DNA from: Stenotrophomonas maltophilia
GTDB lineage: Bacteria; Pseudomonadota; Gammaproteobacteria; Xanthomonadales; Xanthomonadaceae
Assembly (NCBI RefSeq): GCF_004684085.1
Contig: NZ_SRHZ01000029.1
Coordinates: 150,163 to 214,162 of the forward strand
Direction: 5' to 3'
DNA: 64,000 nucleotides
Shown here: in pieces, positions 49,296 to 57,640 of the stretch
Layout of the letters: each line of letters starts with the position of its first letter
Numbering within the stretch: position 1 is the stretch's first letter
The notes under the pieces: generated by a model
Databases searched by the model: none
Told to the model about the DNA's origin: nothing
Seen by the model: only the letters and a program-made list of their open reading frames with translations
Translations under genes and position numbers: made by a program

Positions 49296-49369
49296 GTAGA
49301 GCCGAGCCCATGCTCGGCTGCTCTTTGATAACTGACCGGAAAAGCAGCCGAGCATGGGCTCGGCTCTAC
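49296..49369. terminator. Inverted pair of GTAG palindromes between convergent phosphoesterase genes
   Basis: GTAGAGCCGAGC-CCAT-GCTCGGC begins at 49296 and its inverse ends CTAC at 49369. The 27-bp arms pair nearly perfectly across a central CTCTTTGATAACTGACCGGAAAA loop region, so either strand can form a long hairpin. It probably serves as the bidirectional terminator for phoD and the phospholipase gene. Confidence 0.8.
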
Positions 49370-49378
49370 AGAGATCCT

Positions 49379-51499
49379 TCAATCGTGCTCGAACCGCAGT
49401 GGTTCGCTGCCCATCGCCGGGTCACTGGTGCCGGGGCGCCCGTCCTCGGCACGGCCGGCCAGGCGCAGGACATTTTCACCTGCGCTGACCTGTAGGTCAT
49501 ACCAGCCGGCGGTAGGCGTTGCATCCCACGCCAACGAAGTCTCTGCGCGCGCCGGCAGTGCCACCGTCTGCTCCGGCATGTGCCCGGCATAGGCGCCCGC
49601 CTGCACACGCACCTGCTGCGCGCTGTCACCCAGGTTGCGCAGGTGCAGTCGCAGTTGGCCATCCGCACGATCGATTGAAACCTGCACGGCAGGCCCCTTG
49701 GCCGCACCCTGGAAATGGCGGTGGAAGCCGTTCGGGCCGAGCAGCCACAGGTCATAGCGGCCCTGTGAATCCAGCGGCCAGCGCTCGCGCAGCGGCGTAC
49801 CGGGCAACAGCGTGTAGCGGCGTGGCACCGCATCCAGCCGTAGCCGGTCGTAGGCATGCAGCACTGCCGCTGCACCTTCGCAGGACAACGTCAGATCCAC
49901 GCCCGAGGCGTCCACCGCAGCGATGGATGCCTGCGGCCGATAGGGCAGGGCACGCGCAGGGCGTACGCCGCTTTCCTGTTTCGCCGGCTTCAATCCCTCC
50001 GGCAACGCGGGCACGGTGCGTCCCGGCAGGGCGGCGGCACGCGCGGCCACCGCGCTCACGTCGGGCAGGCCGCGTACGAACGGGCGGGTATCGCGCTGGG
50101 CGAAGTCGAAGGCGTTGCTCAGGTCACCGCAGACCGCGCGGCGCCACGGCGAGATGTCCGGTGCGGCCACGCCGAAGCGGCGTTCGATCAGCCGTATCAC
50201 CGAGGTGTGGTCGTACACCTGCGAATCGACCCAGCCACCGCGGCTCCACGGCGAGATCACATACAGCGGCACGCGCGGGCCCAGCCCATACGGGCGGCCG
50301 CGCAGTTCGGCGAGGTCGTACTTCTCGTCGCCCGGTGCCGGATGGCGGTGGTACTCGCCCTCGGTGCTGACCGAAGAAGTGCCTGCCCAACCGCCATCCA
50401 CAGGCGAAGGCGGTGCCGGCGGGGGCATGTGGTCGAAGAAGCCGTCGTTCTCATCGAACATCAGCAGCAGCGCGGTGCGGCTCCATACCTGCGGATCGGC
50501 GGTCAGCGCATCCAGTACGCGCGCGGTATAGGCCGCGCCCTGGGCCGGGCTGGATGGGCCGGGATGCTCACTGCCGGCCGCATCGGCGATGATGAAGCTG
50601 ACCTGTGGCAGGCGCCCATCGATCACGTCTTGGCGCAACTGCACCAGGCCACGCGTGCTGACACCGCGTGCGCGCAGCTGCGGGTCATGTCCTGGCGCTG
50701 CGCGGTGGGCCTGGCGGAAGGCTCCAAAGCCGGCCAGGGGATTGTCGGTGAAGTTGTCGGCCATGTCCTGGTAGATCTGCCAGGACACGCCCGCCTTCTG
50801 CAGGCGCTCGACATAGCTGGTCCAGCGGTACGACGCCGGGTGTCCGCCCTGTTCGGGGAAGTTGTCGTGCGAGTTGGCGATCACCGGGCCGCCAGCACGC
50901 GCGTGTGCATCATTGTGGCTGGTCCACAGGAACACCCGGTTCGGGTTGGTGCCCGCCTGCATCGCACAGTGGTAGGCGTCGCAGAGGGTGAAGGCATCGG
51001 CCAGCGCGAACTGGAACGGCAGGTCGCTGCGCTGGAAGTAGCCCATCGAGTGGTTCTGCTTGGCCTTCGGCCATTGGCCCATGCGCCCGTGGTCCCAGGC
51101 CCGCTGTGCGTCGGGCCAGGTGTGCGGTGTGCCCTCCACCCGCATGTAGCCGAAGTGCGCGGCGGTATCCAGCGGGAACGGTGCGATCGCGCGCGTGCCG
51201 CTCGCGTCGGGCTGCAGCCACAGGCTGCGGGTGCGGCCACCGGCCTGCAGCGCCGGCGCCGGGGCCACGAAGCGGTCGCCGAAACCACGTACCCCCGGCA
51301 GCGTGCCGAAGTAGTGGTCGAACGAGCGGTTCTCCTGCATGAACACCACGACGTGCTGCAGGTCTTCGAGGCTGCGCGTCTGCGCCGCAGGTGCGATCGC
51401 TGCGGCCCGGGCAATGCTGGGCAGCAGCGGGGAAAGGCCGGCGGCAACGCCGGCCTGCAACAACCGGCGTCGGCCGATATCAGTCACGGGCTCACTCAC
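49379..51499 (-). CDS. Phosphocholine-type phospholipase C, Tat-exported
   Basis: Bacterial PC-PLC/acid phosphatase family. The 706-residue product has a Tat signal (GRRRLLQAGVAAGLSPLLPSIARAAA). The catalytic domain shows HVVVFMQENRSFDHYFGTLPGVRGF near residue 48, the SHNDAHARAGGPV region near 195, and a metal site in FDENDGFFDHMPPPAPPSP near 345. Two C-terminal DUF756-type beta domains lie at about 530-690. The GTG start overlaps the receptor stop (GTGA). It would hydrolyse phosphatidylcholine or sphingomyelin outside the inner membrane. Confidence 0.9.
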   Translation of the reverse strand: MSEPVTDIGRRRLLQAGVAAGLSPLLPSIARAAAIAPAAQTRSLEDLQHVVVFMQENRSFDHYFGTLPGVRGFGDRFVAPAPALQAGGRTRSLWLQPDASGTRAIAPFPLDTAAHFGYMRVEGTPHTWPDAQRAWDHGRMGQWPKAKQNHSMGYFQRSDLPFQFALADAFTLCDAYHCAMQAGTNPNRVFLWTSHNDAHARAGGPVIANSHDNFPEQGGHPASYRWTSYVERLQKAGVSWQIYQDMADNFTDNPLAGFGAFRQAHRAAPGHDPQLRARGVSTRGLVQLRQDVIDGRLPQVSFIIADAAGSEHPGPSSPAQGAAYTARVLDALTADPQVWSRTALLLMFDENDGFFDHMPPPAPPSPVDGGWAGTSSVSTEGEYHRHPAPGDEKYDLAELRGRPYGLGPRVPLYVISPWSRGGWVDSQVYDHTSVIRLIERRFGVAAPDISPWRRAVCGDLSNAFDFAQRDTRPFVRGLPDVSAVAARAAALPGRTVPALPEGLKPAKQESGVRPARALPYRPQASIAAVDASGVDLTLSCEGAAAVLHAYDRLRLDAVPRRYTLLPGTPLRERWPLDSQGRYDLWLLGPNGFHRHFQGAAKGPAVQVSIDRADGQLRLHLRNLGDSAQQVRVQAGAYAGHMPEQTVALPARAETSLAWDATPTAGWYDLQVSAGENVLRLAGRAEDGRPGTSDPAMGSEPLRFEHD

Positions 51500-53874
51500 A
51501 GGTCCACACGGAAGGAGATGCCGACGGTGCGCGGGGCGCCGATGAAGGCGTTGTCGCGGCCGTCCACCCCTGCAAGATACCGCTTGTCGGTGAGGTTGCT
51601 CACCACCAGGTTGGCGCCCATGCCCTTCAGGCGCGGCGACAGCGCCTGCAGGTCGAAACCGATGTTGGCGTTGAACACGGTGGCCGAGGGCAGCTTGTTG
51701 ACGTTGGCGGCGTCGAGGTAGCGGGTGCCCAGATAGCGGCCGGACAGGCCGAAGTTCCAGTTCTCACCCTGCCAGTCGGCCGACAGCACCAGGGTCTGTT
51801 CGGGCTGGCCGATCACCTTGGCACCGTCGACGATGCCCAGCTGGGTGTCGCGTGCGGCATCGCCACTGCCCAGGTACTTGGAACGGTTGTAGGTATAGGC
51901 CGCGTTGAGCCGCCAGCCGTTGTCCCAGCCGTAACCGAATGCGGCTTCCAGGCCGTTGCTTTCCACACCGCCGAAGTTCTCATAGACACCATCGGTCTCG
52001 CCCAGGTAGTCGATACCGCTGACGAAACCGGCCGGCAGGTAGACGATGCGGTTGTCGAACTTGATGTTGTACAGGGTGACCGAGGCGGTCAGCGGCCAGC
52101 GGCTGATGCGCATGCCGACTTCGATGTTGTCGGCGGTCTCCGGTTCGACATTACGGAAGCGCTGCGGATCGGTCTCGCCAAGTACGCCGGAAGGAATGGC
52201 GGCGAAGTTCTGCGAGAAGCCGGCAAACAGTTCCATGCCTTCCACGCCCGGTGCCCAGGTGAAGCCGGTGGACAGCAGCGGATCGGACTTGGAATCGGAC
52301 GTCACGTGTTCGCTGGCACCGATCACGCGGCGGCGCGACTGGTCGACGAAGAACTGCTTCACGCCCAGGCGTGCACTGAACGGCCCGAAGCGGGCCACGT
52401 CCTCGACGTAGTACATCTGCTCGTCAACCTTGTACTTGTCCTCGAACTGCACCCAGTACGGCTGATGGTCGAAGGCGATGTCCTGGCCGACGTTGAGCAG
52501 GCGGTGCCAGTCGCGGCGTGCCGAACGGTCCAGCTTTTCCACCCACAGGCCACCACGGATGGTGTTGTCGATCGCACCGAAGGTCTGCCGCCATTCGACG
52601 TCGGCGGTCACGCCCATGCGGTCGTTGTCGTAGTGGGTGTGGCGGTAGGACTGCGCGCCCAGCACGTTGCCCGCGTAGCAGTTCGGATCATATTCGGCGG
52701 TGAAGCCCAGGCGCGGGGTGCAGCTGGCCAGGCGCTGCGCAGCGCTGCCGTCAGGATTGACGAAGAAGATCTGGCCACGGTTGCTGCCGCCGTACACGGT
52801 TTTGCCGCCGAGATACTCCGATTCGGGGCGGCCCGCACCCTCATCGCTGACCTGCGCCAGGTAGGGTGGCAGCCAGTCGCCACGACCTTCCATGCGGTGC
52901 CCGTAGGCGGCCACCGAGGCCTTGAACCCGTTGCCGCCGTCGAAGGCCGCACGCAGGTAACCGAAGGTGTTCTCGCGCAGCGCACGCGAGCCGGAACGGA
53001 AGTTCTGGTCCAGATAGGGAATGCCGGTGAGGGTGCCGACCAGGTTGTCGCGATCCGGATTGGTGGCGAAGCCCTTCGGTGAGACGCTGGTGTATTCCGG
53101 CTCGTCGGCATCGTTGTAGGACAGGTAGCCGGTCAGGGTCCAGCGATCCAGTTCGGTGATGAACTTGCCGGCGATGTGGTCGTTGCTGGTCTTGCCGCTG
53201 CCATCAATCCAGTCGTGCACGCGTGCGGAAGAAGCGCTGACCCAGGCGCGGGTGTGGCCGCCGAGCAGGCCGGTGTCATAGCGCACGTAGTACTTGCGCG
53301 CCTCGTTGTCGCCGGCGCCGACCACGAAGCGCAGGCGACTGTCCTGCAGCGGATCGCTGGTGAGGAAGTTGAGCGTGCCGCCCAGCGCCTCGTTCGAGCG
53401 CGAGGAGATATCGGCAGTGCCCTGGCTGACTTCCACTGTTTCCAGGTCGAGGGTGTCGATGTAGCGGTTGGCCAGCGAGCCGCCGCCGTAGCCCGAGCCG
53501 CCATTGGGCAGGCCGTCGATGGTGGTGCCGATCTGCTGGGTATCACGGTTGGTGACGAAGCCGCGCATGCTGATCTGCGTACCCCACACCGACGAACCGG
53601 TGGCATCGGCCTCGCTGACCACCACGCCGGGTACTTCGTTGAGCGCGTCGTTGACGCTGCTCATCACGGTCTGCCGATTCAGCGTTTCCGCACGCACCGA
53701 CGTCTTGGCGTAGCTGGTGGCCTGACCGATCACCTGCACCTGGTCGAGGGTACGGGCATCGCTGCTGCGCGATTCGGCCGCCTCGCCCTGCGGTGCTTCT
53801 GCGAGGGCGTCCAGGGCGGGGGCGATCAGCAGGGCAAGCAGGGAGACACGGGGAAAGCGCGCAATCGTTCGCAT
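51496..53874 (-). CDS. TonB-dependent receptor coupled to phospholipase C
   Basis: The 792-residue product has a signal peptide (to about ALA, residue 25) and TonB-box-like LDQVQVIGQATSYAKTSVRAETLNRQTVMSS. The plug carries DALNEVPGVVVSEADATGSSVWGTQISMRGF and VEVSQGTADISSRSNEALGGTLNF, and the barrel ends in TVGISFRVDL. There is no STN domain. It precedes and overlaps the phospholipase gene, so the receptor probably imports a phospholipase product or related compound. A Pho-type direct repeat lies 50 bp upstream. Confidence 0.86.
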   Translation of the reverse strand: MRTIARFPRVSLLALLIAPALDALAEAPQGEAAESRSSDARTLDQVQVIGQATSYAKTSVRAETLNRQTVMSSVNDALNEVPGVVVSEADATGSSVWGTQISMRGFVTNRDTQQIGTTIDGLPNGGSGYGGGSLANRYIDTLDLETVEVSQGTADISSRSNEALGGTLNFLTSDPLQDSRLRFVVGAGDNEARKYYVRYDTGLLGGHTRAWVSASSARVHDWIDGSGKTSNDHIAGKFITELDRWTLTGYLSYNDADEPEYTSVSPKGFATNPDRDNLVGTLTGIPYLDQNFRSGSRALRENTFGYLRAAFDGGNGFKASVAAYGHRMEGRGDWLPPYLAQVSDEGAGRPESEYLGGKTVYGGSNRGQIFFVNPDGSAAQRLASCTPRLGFTAEYDPNCYAGNVLGAQSYRHTHYDNDRMGVTADVEWRQTFGAIDNTIRGGLWVEKLDRSARRDWHRLLNVGQDIAFDHQPYWVQFEDKYKVDEQMYYVEDVARFGPFSARLGVKQFFVDQSRRRVIGASEHVTSDSKSDPLLSTGFTWAPGVEGMELFAGFSQNFAAIPSGVLGETDPQRFRNVEPETADNIEVGMRISRWPLTASVTLYNIKFDNRIVYLPAGFVSGIDYLGETDGVYENFGGVESNGLEAAFGYGWDNGWRLNAAYTYNRSKYLGSGDAARDTQLGIVDGAKVIGQPEQTLVLSADWQGENWNFGLSGRYLGTRYLDAANVNKLPSATVFNANIGFDLQALSPRLKGMGANLVVSNLTDKRYLAGVDGRDNAFIGAPRTVGISFRVDL

Positions 53875-53923
53875 CGAGACCGGACCTTGAGGGGAGGGAA
53901 GCCCCGGAGTGTCGGCAGCGCCA

Positions 53924-53941
53924 ATGACATCGGCATGACGC
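53924..53941 (-). promoter_or_regulatory. Putative Pho box upstream of the receptor/phospholipase operon
   Basis: On the minus strand this reads GCGTCAT-GCCG-ATGTCAT: two half-sites each sharing GTCAT with the PhoB consensus at the exact 11-bp period. It ends 50 bp before the receptor ATG, similar to the sites at 42994 and 56357. Confidence 0.55.
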
Positions 53942-53992
53942 GAAGATGCAGGAACCGTGTTGTGTGACCGCCGGTGCCGGCGGCCACTTGCC

Positions 53993-54919
53993 TCAGTAGC
54001 GCGCGTCCTTCGGTTTCGGATCGCGTGGCCAGTCCTTGGCTTTGTTGGCGAAGTCCGGCCGCGGCTGGTTGATGAAGTAGCTGGCGATGTCCACCGCATC
54101 CTGGTCGGGCATCACCTGCTGTCCCAGCGGGGGCTCACGGGTCACCGCCGGTGGCATGTTGTGCTTGACGAAGCCGGCGGCCTTGTACAGGCGCGCCATG
54201 CCGGCGCCGATGTTGAAGCTGTGATCACCCCACAACGGCGGGAAGGCGACGTCACCGCTGGCATCGCGCCGTCCCTCGCCGTTGTCGCCATGGCAGGCAG
54301 CGCATTGCGCGGCGTACAGCGCCTGGCCACGGATCGGGTCGGGAGTCAGGGTGTTGTCGATCGGTCCTTCGCTGGGTGCAGCCACGCGCGCGCCTTCGGG
54401 AACCGGGCGGCTCAACCAGGTCATGTATTCCAGCATGGCGCGCATTTCCGGCGCGTCCTTGGCCAGCGGCTTGCCGTTCATCGAACGCTGCAGGCAGCCG
54501 TTGATGCGCTCGGTCAGCCCGATCTCCTTGCCCGGACGCGGCATGTAGCGCGGGTAGGCACCGCCGCCGGTATTGAAGTAGTGGTTGCCGAACGGCCGCT
54601 TGCCTTCGGCCATGTGGCACGAATTGCAGTTCAGATCGTTGCCGACATTGTCCGGCAGCAGCCGCGCGGTCTCGTTGAGGAGCCGGCGGCCGAACATCAC
54701 CGATTCTGCATTGCCGAGCCCGGCGATTTCCTCGGCGCTGGGTACGTTGTACTGCCCGACTACCGTGCCCTGCGCATCCAGGATATCGATCGTGCTGGCC
54801 ACGGCGGCATCCAGGTCCGGGTACAGATGACGGTAGGCGAGGGTGCCGGCGCAGGCCAGCACCACGAGGGTGATCGCACTGCCGATCAGCAGGCGGGAAC
54901 GCGTGCGCGAACGCTTCAT
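53993..54919 (-). CDS. tsdA: TsdA-type diheme cytochrome c (thiosulfate dehydrogenase family)
   Basis: The 308-residue product has an N-terminal membrane anchor or signal (about 10-30). The first heme site is CNSCH near residue 96, with GGAYPRYMPRPGKEIGLTERINGCLQRSMNGKPL after it; its Cys is a likely heme ligand as in characterised TsdA. EMRAMLEYMTWLS follows, then the second heme site CAACHGDNGEG and PPLWGDHSFNIGAGMARLYKAAGF. These match TsdA, which couples thiosulfate to tetrathionate. It overlaps the upstream three-heme gene by ATGA. Confidence 0.82.
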   Translation of the reverse strand: MKRSRTRSRLLIGSAITLVVLACAGTLAYRHLYPDLDAAVASTIDILDAQGTVVGQYNVPSAEEIAGLGNAESVMFGRRLLNETARLLPDNVGNDLNCNSCHMAEGKRPFGNHYFNTGGGAYPRYMPRPGKEIGLTERINGCLQRSMNGKPLAKDAPEMRAMLEYMTWLSRPVPEGARVAAPSEGPIDNTLTPDPIRGQALYAAQCAACHGDNGEGRRDASGDVAFPPLWGDHSFNIGAGMARLYKAAGFVKHNMPPAVTREPPLGQQVMPDQDAVDIASYFINQPRPDFANKAKDWPRDPKPKDARY

Positions 54920-56262
54920 TGTGCGGTCTCCTGCGGAACGTAGTGCACCGGCTTGTCGCGCACCACCCGGCGCATGCGCGCCACTTCAACTTCGCTGACC
55001 GCGCTGGCCTGGTTGCCCCAGCTGCTGCGGATGAAGGTCAGGATCTGTGCCAGCTGCGCATTCGGCAGCTGCTCGAAGCCGGGCATGGTGAAGGCCATCC
55101 GGTCATGCGGGGTATGCGGCGTGCGGCCACCGATCAGGGTCACCTGCACCAGCGAGCTGGGATCATCGGCGAACACGATCGAATTGCCGGCCAGCGCCGG
55201 ATAGACGCGCGGCATGCCACGGCCATCTGCACGGTGGCAGGCCTGGCAGTGCTCGGCATAGGCCAGCGAACCGGCAACACGGTAGTCGCCGCTGCGCAGT
55301 GCGGCGGTGGTGGTGTCGGTACCGGGCGACCACTGCGCACTGCGTCCTTCGCGCGCCGGCAGCTGCTTCAGGTAGCGTGCCATCGCCAGCAGGTCGGCGT
55401 CGGACAGGTATTGCGTGCTGTGCTCGACCACATCGGCCATGCCACCGAAGGCCGCCGAGCGATCGGTGCGTCCGGTGCGCAGGAAGTCCACGATCTCGCC
55501 CTCGCTCCAGCTGGCCAGGCCGGTCGACTCATTGCGCAGGTTCTTCGCGTACCAACCCTCCAGCACCGAGCCGGACAGGAACTGGCGGCTGCCATCGTCG
55601 GCCATCGCCTTTTCCTGGAACGCCAGCCCGCGCGGTGTATGGCAGGCGCCGCAGTGGGCCAGGCCTTCAACCAGTTCGGCGCCGCGCTGCTGGCCGGCAT
55701 CCAGCGCAGGATCCGGGCTGAAGCTGCGCGGGCGTGCAAACAGCAGCTGCCACCAGGCCAGTGGCCAGCGCATGTTGGCTGGCCAGGGAATCGTGCTGTC
55801 GGCGTTGCTTTGCTTCACCGGCTGCACCGAGCCCATGAAGTAGGCGTACAGCGCCTTGATCTCGGCATCGCTGGCGATCACGTACGAGGCGTACGGCATT
55901 GCCGGATACAACGGCTGCCCATCGTGACGGATGCCGCGACGGACCGCGCGCTCGAAGTCGGCGTAGTCGTAGGCGCCAATGCCGGTATCCGGATCGGGCG
56001 TGATGTTGGTCGAGTAGATCGTGCCCATCGGCGTCTGCATGCCGAGGCCACCGGCGAACGGCTTGCCGCCCGGTGCGGTGTGGCAGGCCGCGCAGTCGGC
56101 GGCACGCGACAGGTACTGCCCCTGCGCGATCAATGCCGGATCGTAGATGTCGACCTGCGCCGTCTGTCGCGGTGCGAACCAGTAGGGCGTAGTGCGGGCG
56201 ATGCCGTAAGCGGCGGCCACGGTGGCGGCCAGGGCAATGGCGAGCTTGAACGAGGTGCGCAT
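54916..56262 (-). CDS. Three-heme membrane-linked cytochrome c (dehydrogenase subunit type)
   Basis: The 448-residue product has a signal/anchor (about 1-25) and three CxxCH sites: CAACHTAPGG near residue 58, CGACHTPRG near 200 and CQACHRADGRG near 333. Architecture and motifs fit the cytochrome subunits of membrane alcohol/gluconate dehydrogenases, but no flavin or quinoprotein partner is adjacent. Co-translation with tsdA suggests it is its electron acceptor or conduit to the respiratory chain. ATG 56262 starts the hydrophobic segment; a longer ORF to 56331 is unlikely. Confidence 0.82.
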   Translation of the reverse strand: MRTSFKLAIALAATVAAAYGIARTTPYWFAPRQTAQVDIYDPALIAQGQYLSRAADCAACHTAPGGKPFAGGLGMQTPMGTIYSTNITPDPDTGIGAYDYADFERAVRRGIRHDGQPLYPAMPYASYVIASDAEIKALYAYFMGSVQPVKQSNADSTIPWPANMRWPLAWWQLLFARPRSFSPDPALDAGQQRGAELVEGLAHCGACHTPRGLAFQEKAMADDGSRQFLSGSVLEGWYAKNLRNESTGLASWSEGEIVDFLRTGRTDRSAAFGGMADVVEHSTQYLSDADLLAMARYLKQLPAREGRSAQWSPGTDTTTAALRSGDYRVAGSLAYAEHCQACHRADGRGMPRVYPALAGNSIVFADDPSSLVQVTLIGGRTPHTPHDRMAFTMPGFEQLPNAQLAQILTFIRSSWGNQASAVSEVEVARMRRVVRDKPVHYVPQETAQ

Positions 56263-56356
56263 GGCGGCACTGTGGACAAACACGCCGGCGTATTCATTGA
56301 TCCGGATCAATGCCGAGGTCGATCGCGCCATTGTGACAACCTGAATCGATCCCGCA

Positions 56357-56374
56357 TTGTCATCAAGCCGTCAT
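56357..56374 (+). promoter_or_regulatory. Putative Pho box upstream of the lipoprotein hydrolase
   Basis: TTGTCAT-CAAG-CCGTCAT: two half-sites with 6 of 7 and 6 of 7 matches to CTGTCAT and 11-bp period. A possible -10 (GATAGAT, near 56383) lies about one turn downstream. It is 72 bp from the hydrolase ATG and on the other side 95 bp from the cytochrome operon start. Confidence 0.5.
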
Positions 56375-56445
56375 CCGCGCGCGATAGATGGCCCGCGTCC
56401 GCGTCGCTAACCTGCCACGCTGTCGCTCCTTTTCCCCGATTGCCC

Positions 56446-57564
56446 ATGAAACGCCTGCTGCTGTTGTTGCTGGCGTGCGCCGGCCTGTGGCTGGCTGCAT
56501 GCTCATCCTCTATCAACGCCTCGTCCACCTCGCTCGCCGATCGGCTGATCGCGCCGGGTGGCGTATCGACCCTGCTCGATCGTCCACGCATTGCCGCAGT
56601 CATTGCCGAACTGCCCAACCGCCACGGCTTTGCGCCGGGCCGCGATGGCGTGCCGATCTTCTGGCGTGTGTTCGATCCAGGTGATTACGGCGCGCGTTAC
56701 CACTACCTGCCGCAGCGCCACGAGAATGGCCTACCGCTGGATACCGGCCTGAGCCTGGCAGTACCGCAACCGTTCCGCGCGCAGGCACCGCGCGGCACCG
56801 TGGTGCTGCTGCACGGCTGGATGATGAACGGTGATTCAATGCTGCCGTGGTCGCTGCAGCTGGCCGAATCCGGCTACCGCGTGGTCACGCTCGACCTGCG
56901 CAACCATGGACAGTCCGGTGGCGGCCCGTCCGGCTATGGCACCTATGAATCGGATGACGTGGTCGATGTGATCAGCGAGCTGCGTGCACGTGGTGAAGTG
57001 ACGGGCCCGTTGTACCTGTTCGGTGTGTCCTATGGTGCTGCCACCGCAGTGTTCACCGCCGACAAACTGGGCGACCAGGTGGCCGGCGTTGTGGCGATGG
57101 AGTCGTTCGCCAATGCCGGCGTGGCAATCCGCACGATGATCCCGCATCTGATGGGACTGCAGCCGGAAGGGTTGAAGGCGCAGGCCGTAGCCTCCTACGC
57201 GCGCTGGCGCTACGGCGGCCAGGACATCGACCAGGTGGTGGCCGCTGCCAGTCGTCGCATCGACGTCGATCTTGACCGTGTGGACGTGGCGCGCGCGCTG
57301 GCCGATACCCGCGCCTGCGTACTGCTGCTGCATGGGCAGGGCGACCAGCACATCCCGGTCAGCCAGGGCCGCGAACTGGCCCAGGCCAACCCGCGCGCGC
57401 ACTACATCGAGATGCGTGGCGAGGATCACATCACCCTGCCGCTGCGGCTGGACCTGCTGGCCGGTGTGGTTGACGACTGGATGGCGCGTGACGAGCACCA
57501 TCCGAAGAGCGCGTGCCCGGCGCCGCAGCTGCCGGCCCAGGCCGAGTGGCTGACGCGCAGCTGA
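56446..57564 (+). CDS. Alpha/beta-hydrolase lipoprotein
   Basis: The 372-residue product has a lipoprotein signal (LLACAGLWLAAC, Cys near residue 19) and an alpha/beta hydrolase fold. Oxyanion motif LLHGWMMNGDS is near residue 122, nucleophile elbow GVSYGA near 194, an Asp in LLHGQGDQHIPVS and the His in GEDHITLP. A 881-codon reading frame in phase with it is the antisense of the cytochromes and is not coding. Substrate unknown; lipase or esterase is likely. It has a Pho-type repeat upstream and ends in a shared inverted-repeat terminator. Confidence 0.85.
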   Translation: MKRLLLLLLACAGLWLAACSSSINASSTSLADRLIAPGGVSTLLDRPRIAAVIAELPNRHGFAPGRDGVPIFWRVFDPGDYGARYHYLPQRHENGLPLDTGLSLAVPQPFRAQAPRGTVVLLHGWMMNGDSMLPWSLQLAESGYRVVTLDLRNHGQSGGGPSGYGTYESDDVVDVISELRARGEVTGPLYLFGVSYGAATAVFTADKLGDQVAGVVAMESFANAGVAIRTMIPHLMGLQPEGLKAQAVASYARWRYGGQDIDQVVAAASRRIDVDLDRVDVARALADTRACVLLLHGQGDQHIPVSQGRELAQANPRAHYIEMRGEDHITLPLRLDLLAGVVDDWMARDEHHPKSACPAPQLPAQAEWLTRS

Positions 57565-57638
57565 AAAAAGGGACGGAGGGGATTAAGTCGTTTGTGCCCA
57601 GATCGGATTACGACTTAATCCCCTCCGTCCCCTTTTTC
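57565..57638. terminator. Long inverted repeat filling the convergent gap, bidirectional terminator
   Basis: Left arm 57570-57590 and right arm 57611-57631 pair perfectly over 21 bp (GGGACGGAGGGGATTAAGTCG and its complement), flanked by A5 and T5 runs. The 20-nt loop is AT-rich. It fills almost the whole 76 bp between the two stops. Its composition differs from SMAG units and looks like another repeat family. Confidence 0.85.
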
Positions 57639-57640
57639 TG

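Noticed and set aside
54919..56445. 881-codon plus-strand ORF running into the lipoprotein hydrolase
   Set aside because: The first part is antisense to the cytochrome genes; the real protein starts at the lipoprotein signal at 56446.
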